Shown here one piece after another: positions 1 to 6,283 of a DNA stretch of 10,912 bases. The notes under the pieces are model-generated. The model had not been told where the DNA came from and made no database searches. It was given only the letters and a program-made list of their open reading frames with translations. Origin of the DNA: Anaerolineales bacterium (lineage in GTDB: Bacteria > Chloroflexota > Anaerolineae > Epilineales > JAANWY01); contig JAANWY010000019.1 of NCBI GenBank assembly GCA_018263655.1, forward strand, positions 1 to 10,912, given 5' to 3'. A program made the translations under genes and the position numbers. Position 1 is the first letter of the stretch; each line of letters opens with the position of its first letter.

Positions 1-713
1 AGGCGTAGCGTTGTCCTGAGCGTGTCGAAGGGTTGCCGACCACCACTAGTAGTGATCGGCATAAATGAGTCACCAGTTGGCATCGAGATCACGGCTAGCA
101 TCCTGAGTAGGCCGGAACGCAGTGGAGGCCGTATCGAAGGGTGCGGCTTCAGGATAGTACGGTACTTAGGATCGAGCCGCACCCTTCGATACGCTTCGCT
201 ACTCAGGATGCTCATCCCGAGCGACGTCCTGAGTTCATCGAAGGGCTTGACGAGGGGCTGTCTTGATCTAACTGGTGAAGGATTTATGCCGAGCACTACT
301 AGGTGCACGGCCCATCGGGGCGTAGTGTGGACGCCCATCTGCGCCGGGTGGGCGGGGTCTGAGACGTCGAGAATGCGCAGGGTGCCGGCGCTGTCTGCGA
401 CGTAGGCGTAGTCCCCTTCCACGAAGACCACCCTGGCCTCTTCGTCAGTGTGGCCGATCATCTTCACGCGCCCGGAACCGGTGTCCTCGGCAGGCGGCTC
501 TGGCTCGCGTTCCGTCGTGATCGTCGGTCGTGTGGTCGATGTCGGTGTGGGCGTGTCTGGTGGGAGCAGGGCCTCGTTTGGCAGTTCAGGCGTCGCGGAT
601 TGGATAGGCGAGGGCGCCGGCGTAGATATTGGTGCTGGCTGTGCCGGCGCTCCTCCCTTGCAGGCGGTGGCGAGGAATGCCACGCACAGTACCGTAAGGA
701 TGTTGCGTTTCAT
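1..713 (-). CDS. Putative LVIVD-repeat lipoprotein, 5' part; probably interrupted by repeat DNA
   Basis: ATG at 713-711 opens a minus-strand frame with no stop for 237 codons, leaving the window at base 1. Residues 1-18 look like a lipoprotein signal: MKRN, a hydrophobic stretch, then LATAC with Cys18 as the lipidated residue; the -3 position is Ala rather than the usual Leu. Residues 20-80 are a Pro/Thr/Glu-rich linker typical of surface proteins. Residues about 90-127 match one LVIVD-type beta-propeller blade: VEGDYAYVAD, then TLRILDVSDPAHPAQMG. From about residue 137 the frame runs through palindromic repeat DNA (46-302) and a REP-like unit, and the protein no longer resembles a blade. I infer an extracellular lipoprotein whose propeller is cut after its first blade by an insertion. 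It could instead resume as a propeller beyond the window. Codons before residue 135 look genuine; the rest is doubtful. Function unknown. Confidence 0.6.
   Translation of the reverse strand, partial: MKRNILTVLCVAFLATACKGGAPAQPAPISTPAPSPIQSATPELPNEALLPPDTPTPTSTTRPTITTEREPEPPAEDTGSGRVKMIGHTDEEARVVFVEGDYAYVADSAGTLRILDVSDPAHPAQMGVHTTPRWAVHLVVLGINPSPVRSRQPLVKPFDELRTSLGMSILSSEAYRRVRLDPKYRTILKPHPSIRPPLRSGLLRMLAVISMPTGDSFMPITTSGGRQPFDTLRTTLR
14..32 (+). repeat. REP-like unit (TCCTGAGC-GTGTCGAAGGG)
   Basis: TCCTGAGCGTGTCGAAGGG. Close relatives occur at 227-245 and 2035-2053, with fragments at 182-210 (inverted) and 1138-1152. Units of this CCTGAG..TCGAAGG type are widespread in Chloroflexota and other bacteria (from memory, not searched). 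Confidence 0.55.
46..302. repeat. Nested palindromic insertion inside the lipoprotein frame
   Basis: Three nested inverted repeats share one centre. The outer arms 46-77 and 271-302 match at 28 of 32 positions (CTAGTAGTG, then TCGGCATAAAT, then TCACCAGT). The middle arms 97-110 and 199-212 are identical over 14 bp (AGCATCCTGAGTAG). The inner arms 130-148 and 175-193 are identical over 19 bp, with a 26-base loop. A REP-like unit lies at 227-245. The architecture suggests a non-autonomous insertion built from REP-like palindromes. No clear target duplication was found at its edges. It begins just where the lipoprotein stops resembling a propeller blade. Confidence 0.6.
227..245 (+). repeat. REP-like unit (TCCTGAGTTCATCGAAGGG)
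   Basis: Same orientation as the copy at 14-32 and identical to it at 15 of 19 positions. It lies within the right half of the nested palindrome at 46-302. Confidence 0.5.
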
Positions 714-748
714 CAGTCTGCCTATCGCTTCGTATCGTCGACTACATG

Positions 749-778
749 ATTCTACAGTACTTCACATAGGCAGTGCAA
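749..778 (-). promoter_or_regulatory. Possible promoter of the lipoprotein gene
   Basis: On the minus strand, TTGCAC (778-773) is followed after 18 bases by TAGAAT (754-749). The -10 box matches consensus at 5 of 6 positions; the -35 box matches only in TTG. It lies 36 bases upstream of the ATG. Weak candidate. Confidence 0.3.
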
Positions 779-849
779 GTGTAACTTCCCAAGGCCAGGA
801 ATTCTAAATTTGAAACAAGTTTGTAAGCGTTCAGCTACCCTTGCGAAGG

Positions 850-990
850 TTAGGAAGAACCTTGACACTTTTGGGTAGCAGGCCAACCGTGTTGGCCGTC
901 GAAAGCGAGCCAAACTTCGCATTTCGGAGCCGCCCAACGCGGTTGGGCTAACTACCCATGGTGTTAATTGTCAACCAGGGTTCTGGCTAA
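850..990. repeat. Branched palindrome (outer stem plus three hairpins)
   Basis: TTAG (850-853) and CTAA (987-990) bound an imperfect inverted repeat: GAACCTTGAC (857-866) pairs with GTCAA (970-974) and GGTTC (979-983) with a 4-base bulge. Inside it, TGGGTAG (872-878) pairs with CTACCCA (952-958). This encloses a perfect hairpin GGCCAAC-CGT-GTTGGCC (881-897), a weaker one GCGA..TCGC (905-920), and a perfect hairpin GCCCAAC-GCG-GTTGGGC (932-948). It could be a MITE-like element or act as a terminator between the divergent genes. The function is not determinable from sequence. Confidence 0.55.
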
Positions 991-1043
991 ACTGAACCAT
1001 GCCTTAAATTTGAAGGGTCTTCAGGATTTCGCGTGGTCAGTCT

Positions 1044-1118
1044 TCTCCATTGGGCGAAGGTCTCCGATTCTCCATTGGGCGAAGGTCTCCGATTCTCCGT
1101 TGGGCGAAGGTCTCCGAC
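1044..1118 (+). repeat. 25-bp tandem repeat, three copies
   Basis: Copies start at 1044, 1069 and 1094, each reading TCTCCNTTGGGCGAAGGTCT then CCGAY; copies 1 and 2 are identical and copy 3 differs at two positions. The third copy continues into GACCGAG and then a REP fragment (1138-1152). That order is almost the same as in the left arm of the palindrome between udg and rnj (2007-2053), so the two sites share an origin. Confidence 0.8.
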
Positions 1119-1224
1119 CGAGCCCCCCAAAGACCCAGGGCCTGTCGAAGGGTTCGAGGTATGTACATTTCACAAGTGACACAACTTGACATCCAAGTTA
1201 TGGGGAAACTCCAGGATTGATTCT

Positions 1225-1253
1225 TGGACAAAGTGGCGCCGATGGAGTACAAT
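1225..1253 (+). promoter_or_regulatory. Sigma-70-type promoter for udg
   Basis: TGGACA (1225-1230) and TACAAT (1248-1253) are separated by 17 bases; each box matches consensus at 5 of 6 positions. A start near 1260 would give a leader of about 62 nt ending in the GGAGG ribosome site (1311-1315). It probably drives udg and, before the insertion at 1980, may have driven udg-rnj-ftsK together. Confidence 0.6.
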
Positions 1254-1321
1254 AATACAAGAATACAAGCGTACAGTGTTCATCTATCCGAGACACAACG
1301 GACGACATCAGGAGGCAATTT

Positions 1322-1978
1322 GTGGCTGAACAGGTCGACTACGACGCTCTACGCGAGGCCGAGGAGTATGGTTTTGAGACACTAGACCGGCTGGAAGCAG
1401 CCGTCCAAGACTGTCCTCTGTGCCGTCTATCACACGCCAGGACAAATGCGGTCCCCGGGGAAGGTCCCACGGACGCCGAGATCATGTTCGTGGGGGAGGG
1501 GCCTGGTTTCCACGAGGATCGCCAGGGCCGGCCCTTTGTCGGCGCGGCCGGCAAGTATCTCGAAGAACTGTTGGAATCTATCGGACTGACGCGCGACGAT
1601 GTGTACATCACCAACGTCGTCAAGTGCCGGCCGCCGGAGAACCGCGATCCCCGGTCCGATGAGGTCGAAGCCTGCCGGCCTTACCTGGATCGCCAGATCA
1701 AGCTCATGGATCGGAAGATGGTCATAACATTGGGCCGGCACTCCATGAATCTGTTCTTGTCCGAAGAGGCCAAGATCTCCCAAGTGCACGGCCGGCCGCG
1801 CAAAATTGGCGGTATCGTGTACTACCCGGTCTATCATCCGGCCGCCGGCCTACACCAGCCGCGCTGGAAATCCATCATCGAAGAAGATTTTGAGCGCATC
1901 CTCGAGGTACTCGCTCAGGCGCCCCAAATGCGCGACGAGGAGCCACCGGAGGATGCCGAGCAACTGAGTTTATTCTAA
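1322..1978 (+). CDS. udg: Uracil-DNA glycosylase, family 4 (Fe-S)
   Basis: Removes uracil from DNA, the first step of base excision repair after cytosine deamination. The 218-residue protein has the family 4 layout. Cysteines 31, 34, 102 and 118 can hold the 4Fe-4S cluster (CPLC; KCRPPENRDPRSDEVEAC). The first active-site motif is GEGPG at 58-62 followed by HEDRQGRPFVGAAGKYL, and the second is HPAA at 172-175 in the VYHPAAG loop. Family 4 usually has GEAPG and often PFVGRAG, so the Gly60 and Ala75 variants are mild. The start is GTG at 1322, six bases after GGAGG (1311-1315). The C-terminus ends in an acidic tail and QLSLF; a C-terminal QLSLF resembles a clamp-binding (PIP-like) motif, which is inference. 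The stop codon lies inside the CTAAC repeat flanking the insertion before rnj. Confidence 0.93.
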   Translation: MAEQVDYDALREAEEYGFETLDRLEAAVQDCPLCRLSHARTNAVPGEGPTDAEIMFVGEGPGFHEDRQGRPFVGAAGKYLEELLESIGLTRDDVYITNVVKCRPPENRDPRSDEVEACRPYLDRQIKLMDRKMVITLGRHSMNLFLSEEAKISQVHGRPRKIGGIVYYPVYHPAAGLHQPRWKSIIEEDFERILEVLAQAPQMRDEEPPEDAEQLSLF

Positions 1979-1979
1979 C

Positions 1980-2125
1980 TTGACAATGTTAAATTACCCG
2001 GCGTGCTGGGCGAAGGTCTCCTGACCGAGCGGCGTCCTGAGCCTGACGAAGGGCCCCATTCGCCTCGGTCAGGAGACCTTCGGCGAGCAAAAGGCTGTTT
2101 CTGAACCGAATTTAACATTGTCGAG
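1980..2125. mobile_element. MITE-like palindromic element between udg and rnj
   Basis: Outer arms GACAATGTTAAATT (1982-1995) and its exact complement (2109-2122) enclose a perfect 19-bp inner inverted repeat, CGAAGGTCTCCTGACCGAG (2011-2029) and 2064-2082, with a REP-like unit in the loop. The element is flanked by the 5-bp direct repeat CTAAC (1975-1979 and 2126-2130), the first copy including the last two bases of the udg stop. Taking out the element and one repeat leaves 17 bases between udg and rnj, a normal operon gap. No transposase is encoded, so it would be non-autonomous. The strong inner stem may also terminate or attenuate transcription into rnj. Confidence 0.6.
2035..2053 (+). repeat. 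REP-like unit (TCCTGAGCCTGACGAAGGG)
   Basis: Matches the unit at 14-32 at 16 of 19 positions. It forms the loop of the inner inverted repeat of the udg-rnj element. Confidence 0.55.
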
Positions 2126-2133
2126 CTAACCAT

Positions 2134-2141
2134 AAGGAGGT
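2134..2141 (+). promoter_or_regulatory. Strong Shine-Dalgarno that fixes a TTG start for rnj
   Basis: AAGGAGGT is fully complementary to the 3' end of 16S rRNA. It ends five bases before TTG at 2147, which justifies the rare start codon. It lies immediately outside the right flank of the inserted element. Confidence 0.8.
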
Positions 2142-2146
2142 GTTCT

Positions 2147-3796
2147 TTGACAAGCAAAAAGTTACGAATCGTTCCCCTGGGCGGACTCGGGGAAATCGGT
2201 CGCAACATGACCCTAATCGAATACGGCGAGAACATTATCGTGATAGATTGTGGTATCATGTTCCCCGAAAGTCACATGCTCGGGGTCGACCTCGTCATCC
2301 CCAATACCGAGTACTTGATTGAGAACAAGAACATTGTTCGGGGTATCATTCTGACCCACGGTCACGAAGACCACATTGGCGCACTGCCCTATGTGCTCGG
2401 CGATGTGCCGGCCCCCATGTACGCCACCGGCTTGACGCGCGGCCTCATCGAAGTCAAGCTGGAAGAGGCCGGGTTGCTGCAGTCTGCTGATATAAACACC
2501 GTCGAACCCGGCGACCGGATCAACATTGGGCCTTTCCGGCTCGAGTTCTTCCACGTGAGCCACAGTATTCCGGGGGCTATCGGCATCGCTATCGATACGC
2601 CGCTGGGTCTGATTGTGCACACGGGCGAGTACAAGTTCGACTACACGCCCGTCGATGGCCAGCTCACCGACTTCCAGCGTTTAGCGGACTACGGTGGTCG
2701 CGGGGTGCTGTGCCTCCTGGCTGACAGCACCAACGCCGAGAAGCCCGGCTACACGCAGTCGGAGCAGATTGTGAGCGAGACTTTCGATCGCGTCTTCTCT
2801 CGTGCTCCCGGCCGCATCCTTGTCTCCACGTTCGCCAGCAACATCAGCCGGGTTCAGCAGGTCATTGATACAGCGCTGCGGCACGGCCGGCGCATCGGCG
2901 TTGTGGGCCGCAGTATGGTCAACAACTTCAAAATGGCGCGCCAGCTTGGCTACATCCAGATCTCCGACGCTGACGTCATTCCGAGGGAGAAGTTAGATCA
3001 TCTGCCGCCGGAGGAAGTTGCCATTGTGTGCACCGGCAGCCAGGGTGAACCTTTCTCGGCGTTGGTCCGCATGTCAAACCGCGATCACCGCTGGGTCACC
3101 ATTCACGATGGCGATACCGTTATCCTATCGGCAACGCCCATCCCGGGCAATGAAGAACTGGTACACGCTACCCTGAACAATCTCTACCGTCAAGGCGCGA
3201 CGGTGATCTATCATCAGCTCGAGCCGGTTCATGTGTCCGGCCACGCCGGCCGCGAGGAGCTGAAGATGATGCTGGGGCTTACGCAGCCCAAGTACTTCAT
3301 CCCAGTCCAGGGCGAATACCGGCATCTGGTGCTCCACGGCGAACTGGGTCGGGAAATGGGCATTCCGAAGGACAACATCTTCGTCATCGAGAGTGGTCAG
3401 GTGGTGGAATTCGACGAGGATGGTGCACACCTGGCCGAGCAGGTTGCCGGCAACTACGTCTTCGTGGATGGTCTGGGCATCGGCGATGTTGGACAGATCG
3501 TGCTGCGTGACCGACAGCACCTGGCTCGGGATGGCTTCTTCATCGTCGTTGTGACAGTGGATTACGAGACAGGGGACCTCGTACACGAGCCCGAAGTCGT
3601 GTCTCGCGGCTTCGTGTTCATGCGCGACGCCGACGCACTCGTTGAGAGGACTAAAAATCGCGTCGTGGAGATCCTCAGCAATGGCGGTGGCAACCCCGAG
3701 GCATTGAACGCTAAGCTGCGCGCCGATCTGAGTCGATTCCTGTACAACGAAACCCGGCGACGGCCAATGATCCTGCCGGTTGTCCTCGAGGTGTAG
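2147..3796 (+). CDS. rnj: Ribonuclease J (metallo-beta-lactamase/beta-CASP)
   Basis: Zinc-dependent RNase with endonuclease and 5'-3' exonuclease activity, used in mRNA decay and rRNA maturation. The 549 residues are the usual RNase J length and start at TTG. Motifs: LGGLGEIGRNM (11-21), the metal motif HGHEDHIG with His71, His73, Asp75 and His76, His139 (HVSHS), and Asp165 in TGEYKFD. The beta-CASP region follows (LVSTFASNISR, 225-235; CTGSQGEP, 295-302), with SGHAG at 364-368. The odd point is PVQGEYRHL: Gln388 stands where RNase J1 of Bacillus has the zinc ligand His390 (motif PxHGE). The rest of the active site is intact. It ends 21 bases before ftsK; rnj next to ftsK is also seen in actinobacteria (from memory). 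Probably cotranscribed with ftsK. Confidence 0.95.
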   Translation: MTSKKLRIVPLGGLGEIGRNMTLIEYGENIIVIDCGIMFPESHMLGVDLVIPNTEYLIENKNIVRGIILTHGHEDHIGALPYVLGDVPAPMYATGLTRGLIEVKLEEAGLLQSADINTVEPGDRINIGPFRLEFFHVSHSIPGAIGIAIDTPLGLIVHTGEYKFDYTPVDGQLTDFQRLADYGGRGVLCLLADSTNAEKPGYTQSEQIVSETFDRVFSRAPGRILVSTFASNISRVQQVIDTALRHGRRIGVVGRSMVNNFKMARQLGYIQISDADVIPREKLDHLPPEEVAIVCTGSQGEPFSALVRMSNRDHRWVTIHDGDTVILSATPIPGNEELVHATLNNLYRQGATVIYHQLEPVHVSGHAGREELKMMLGLTQPKYFIPVQGEYRHLVLHGELGREMGIPKDNIFVIESGQVVEFDEDGAHLAEQVAGNYVFVDGLGIGDVGQIVLRDRQHLARDGFFIVVVTVDYETGDLVHEPEVVSRGFVFMRDADALVERTKNRVVEILSNGGGNPEALNAKLRADLSRFLYNETRRRPMILPVVLEV

Positions 3797-3817
3797 GGCA
3801 GATTGATCTAGGTTGTC

Positions 3818-6100
3818 ATGGCGCGGAGAAAACGCAAGAAGAAGCAAGGCTCTTGGTTCAACCTGGCGTCGGCGCGGCAGCGAGAGATTGTCGGTGTCCT
3901 GCTCATTGCCGTGGCCGGCGTCACCGTGTTGAGCCTGCTCTCTGCCAATCAGGGCCAGGTCACGGATACGTGGCTGCGCGTGCTGCGCCGGCTCTTCGGC
4001 TGGGGCTTTGTGCTGGTTCCTCTGGGCTTCGGCGCCGTCGGGTTCTGGATGGTGCTAGATAGCCTGGACGAAGCAAGCGACGTCGGCTGGGAGCGGCCAC
4101 TCGGCGGTGTCCTTATTTTCCTGGTCATCATCATCTTGCTACACTTCTTCCCCTCTCTACTCCTCGACCATGACCCACGGACGCTGGCGGACAGCGATCG
4201 CGGCGGGGGCTTGGTCGGCTATACCTTGAGCCGTGTTTTGCTGATTGGTGTTGGCCCGTTGGGCTCGCTGGTTCTCCTGTTCGCACTGTTGGCCATTGGG
4301 TTGATCACGCTGCTCAGCTTGTCGCTGGCAGAACTCGGGGCGATCACGGCCGGCGTGTGGACGCGCATGCGGGCCGGCATGCGCGATCGCTACGACGACA
4401 TCGTCATCCGGGCCCCGAACAGCCCCCACCCGCCCCTTGTCGAGGAAGAAAAGCCGGGACTCCGCGAACGCGTCATCGAGCGAGTCAAGGAGAGCAGCCC
4501 CATCGTGGCCAATCGTGCGGGGCGAACTGACGCCTCACCAGCTCCGCAGATGGCCGGTGCGCCGGCCGCGCAGCGTCGATCTGGCGCTGCGCCCCGCATC
4601 ATCGGCGGGCCTGGACGCCGAAAATGGCGCTTGCCGCGCCTCAGCGACATTTTGGAAGTGAACGTCGTCCAGGAGCTTAGCCGGACCGAAATACGAGAGA
4701 AGGCCCAGATCATCGAGCAGACCCTGGACGAATTTGGCGTGCCGGCTAGCGTCGTCGAGGTCAATCAAGGGCCGACGGTCACACAGTTCGGCGTGGAGCC
4801 CGGCTACATCGAGCGCAAGTCCAAGGGCAAGGTCAAGCGCAAGAAAGTCAAGGTCAGCAAGATCAACGCCCTGTCAGACGACCTGGCCCTCGCCCTGGCC
4901 GCATCCCCAATTCGGATTGAGGCGCCAGTGCCCGGCCGACCCGTCGTCGGCGTCGAGGTGCCGAACAGCGACATCCACCTGGTGGCCCTGCGCGGCGTGA
5001 TGGAATCGGAGCTGTTTCAGCGCGCCAAAGGGGCTCTGAAAATTGCCCTGGGCCAGGACGTCTCGGGGCAGCCGGTCGCCACCGACCTCACACGATTGCC
5101 GCACCTCCTCATCGCCGGCGCCACCGGCTCCGGCAAGAGCGTGTGCATCAACAGCATCCTGACCTGTCTGCTAATGGAGTTCACACCCGATGAGCTCCAG
5201 CTTCTCCTCATCGATCCCAAGCGGGTGGAACTGACTAACTTCGCGCATATCCCCCACCTCGTGGCGCCGGTTGTGGTCGACGTGGAGCGGGTTGTGGGCG
5301 TTTTGCAGTGGGCGGTTCGGGAGATGGATCGGCGCTACAAGCTGTTTGCCGAGGTGGGAGCGCGCAACATCGCAGCCTACAACCGGCAGACCGCGGAAGC
5401 CGGCAAACCGAAGCTACCCTATCACTTGCTGGTGATCGACGAATTGGCCGACTTGATGATGGCCGCACCCGACGAAGTGGAGCGGCTCGTCTGCCGGCTG
5501 GCCCAGATGGCGCGGGCGACGGGCATCCATTTGATCATCGCCACGCAGCGGCCTTCGGTCGACGTCGTGACCGGTCTCATCAAGGCCAACTTCCCGGCGC
5601 GCATCTCCTTCGCTGTAACCAGTCAGGTCGACTCGCGTGTGATCTTGGACACGCCTGGCGCTGAGCGGCTGCTGGGTCGAGGCGATATGCTGTGGATGGC
5701 GCCTGACGCCAGCAAGCTGCGGCGCTTGCAGGGGTGCTTCGTGTCCGACAAAGAGTTGGAGCGGTTGGTCCGCTTCTGGAAGGGCATGGGGCCACCGCCC
5801 GAGCGACGGTCCCGGTTCGATGGTCCGGGCGAGCCCGTCCAGGCGCCACTCTGGGAAGAAGAGCGTGCAGAGGAAGAAGAGGAGATCGATCCGCTGTGGG
5901 GGGATGCGCTGGGCGTGATTCACGAGCACGATAGCGCCTCAGTGTCCCTGCTCCAGCGCAAGCTTCGGATCGGCTATTCGCGGGCTGCGCGCCTGGTCGA
6001 CATCATGGAGGAGCGGGGTATTGTGGGGCCGGCTCGCGGCAACCAGCCCCGTCCGCTTTTGCAGAGCCAACGGGACGACCGCGACTGGGTTGAGTTCTAA
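3818..6100 (+). CDS. ftsK: DNA translocase FtsK/SpoIIIE
   Basis: Septum-anchored ATPase that pumps the last chromosome DNA into daughter cells and, in most bacteria, activates XerCD at dif. The 760 residues show the full layout. A basic N-terminus is followed by about four membrane segments (about 25-43, 63-80, 96-115, 140-170). A short Pro/Arg-rich linker runs to about 270. The alpha/beta motor has Walker A GATGSGKS (434-441), LLIDPKRVEL (463-472) and Walker B LLVIDELAD (537-545). The C-terminal winged-helix gamma domain starts at about 690 (LLQRKLRIGYSRAARL; MEERGIVGP), so sequence-directed loading and Xer activation are likely kept. The linker is short compared with E. coli FtsK, as in SpoIIIE-type proteins. 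ATG at 3818 has only a weak ribosome site (TAGGTT); coupling to rnj is likely. The TTCTAAC around the stop codon is duplicated by the insertion that follows. Confidence 0.96.
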   Translation: MARRKRKKKQGSWFNLASARQREIVGVLLIAVAGVTVLSLLSANQGQVTDTWLRVLRRLFGWGFVLVPLGFGAVGFWMVLDSLDEASDVGWERPLGGVLIFLVIIILLHFFPSLLLDHDPRTLADSDRGGGLVGYTLSRVLLIGVGPLGSLVLLFALLAIGLITLLSLSLAELGAITAGVWTRMRAGMRDRYDDIVIRAPNSPHPPLVEEEKPGLRERVIERVKESSPIVANRAGRTDASPAPQMAGAPAAQRRSGAAPRIIGGPGRRKWRLPRLSDILEVNVVQELSRTEIREKAQIIEQTLDEFGVPASVVEVNQGPTVTQFGVEPGYIERKSKGKVKRKKVKVSKINALSDDLALALAASPIRIEAPVPGRPVVGVEVPNSDIHLVALRGVMESELFQRAKGALKIALGQDVSGQPVATDLTRLPHLLIAGATGSGKSVCINSILTCLLMEFTPDELQLLLIDPKRVELTNFAHIPHLVAPVVVDVERVVGVLQWAVREMDRRYKLFAEVGARNIAAYNRQTAEAGKPKLPYHLLVIDELADLMMAAPDEVERLVCRLAQMARATGIHLIIATQRPSVDVVTGLIKANFPARISFAVTSQVDSRVILDTPGAERLLGRGDMLWMAPDASKLRRLQGCFVSDKELERLVRFWKGMGPPPERRSRFDGPGEPVQAPLWEEERAEEEEEIDPLWGDALGVIHEHDSASVSLLQRKLRIGYSRAARLVDIMEERGIVGPARGNQPRPLLQSQRDDRDWVEF

Positions 6101-6101
6101 C

Positions 6102-6210
6102 GCATTAGGAAAAAGCTGCACTACGCTCCGCCTGGATCGCCAGATCCAGGCGGCAGAGCGACGGATTGTCAAATCCGTCGCGAGTGTAAGTGTCACTTTT
6201 TCCTCAATGC
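6102..6210. mobile_element. MITE-like element with 8-bp target duplication at the ftsK stop codon
   Basis: Perfect direct repeats GTTCTAAC lie at 6094-6101 and 6211-6218. Between them are 109 bases whose ends form a terminal inverted repeat: GCATTAGGAAAAAG (6102-6115) against the complement of 6196-6210 (GCATTGAGGAAAAAG), with one indel. Inside are two perfect 10-bp hairpins: CGCCTGGATC (6129-6138) with 6143-6152, loop GCCA; and GCGACGGATT (6158-6167) with 6172-6181, loop GTCA. No coding capacity is seen. The left repeat contains the ftsK stop TAA, so the reading frame is preserved. The A-rich and T-rich arms around hairpins may also serve as a bidirectional terminator, insulating ftsK from the promoter at 6221. 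Confidence 0.75.
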
Positions 6211-6220
6211 GTTCTAACAG

Positions 6221-6249
6221 TTGACAAACGAAATTCGGCGACATATAAT
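6221..6249 (+). promoter_or_regulatory. Exact-consensus sigma-70 promoter for the BMP transport operon
   Basis: TTGACA (6221-6226), 17-base spacer, TATAAT (6244-6249): both boxes and the spacing match the consensus perfectly. The start point should be near 6256, giving a leader of about 290 nt before the BMP gene. A promoter this strong for a binding-protein gene suggests high or repressor-controlled expression. No obvious operator was recognised. Confidence 0.85.
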
Positions 6250-6257
6250 AGCCGCAC

Positions 6258-6269
6258 AAGGGAGGTGAT
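6258..6269 (+). promoter_or_regulatory. Orphan Shine-Dalgarno-like site in the BMP leader
   Basis: AAGGGAGGTGAT nearly complements the 3' end of 16S rRNA, but no ATG, GTG or TTG lies at normal spacing. The first candidate, GTG 6281, is about 15 bases past GGAGG. It opens a 46-codon frame (6281-6421) with three VHDP/VHNP repeats and no recognisable relatives; I do not call it a gene. Similar sites recur at 6406-6414 and 6534-6542. Confidence 0.4.
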
Positions 6270-6283
6270 AGCCAAAACGAGTG

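Larger units (their letters stand above)
714..1321. other. Divergent intergenic region, no gene recognised
   Basis: These 608 bases separate the minus-strand lipoprotein from the plus-strand udg gene. They hold a weak minus-strand promoter candidate (749-778), a branched palindrome (850-990), a 10-bp direct repeat TAAATTTGAA (805-814 and 1005-1014, 200 bases apart), three 25-bp tandem repeats (1044-1118), a REP fragment (1138-1152) and the udg promoter (1225-1253). Short frames exist on both strands but have neither recognisable protein sequence nor a ribosome site, so I call none. Confidence 0.6.

Noticed and set aside
22..807. Plus-strand frames over the first 800 bases
   Set aside because: They are antisense to the lipoprotein gene and to repeats, and show low-complexity Gly/Arg/Ser-rich translations.
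872..958. Cloverleaf-like fold of 87 bases with a 7-bp closing stem and three hairpins, resembling a tRNA
   Set aside because: It lacks the TTCGANNC T-loop, the D-loop GG pattern and a plausible anticodon loop. The stems are simple palindromes of the type seen in the other gaps, so I treat it as a repeat element.
1044..1118. Short regular repeats as a CRISPR array
   Set aside because: The three 25-bp units are directly adjacent with no unique spacers, and no cas gene is present.
1186..1191. TTGACA at 1186 as the udg -35 box
   Set aside because: No acceptable -10 box lies 15-19 bases downstream; the pair at 1225-1253 is better.
3125..3847. 240-codon minus-strand frame across the end of rnj
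   Set aside because: It is a shadow of the strongly conserved RNase J reading frame in GC-rich DNA, without recognisable domains or a ribosome site.
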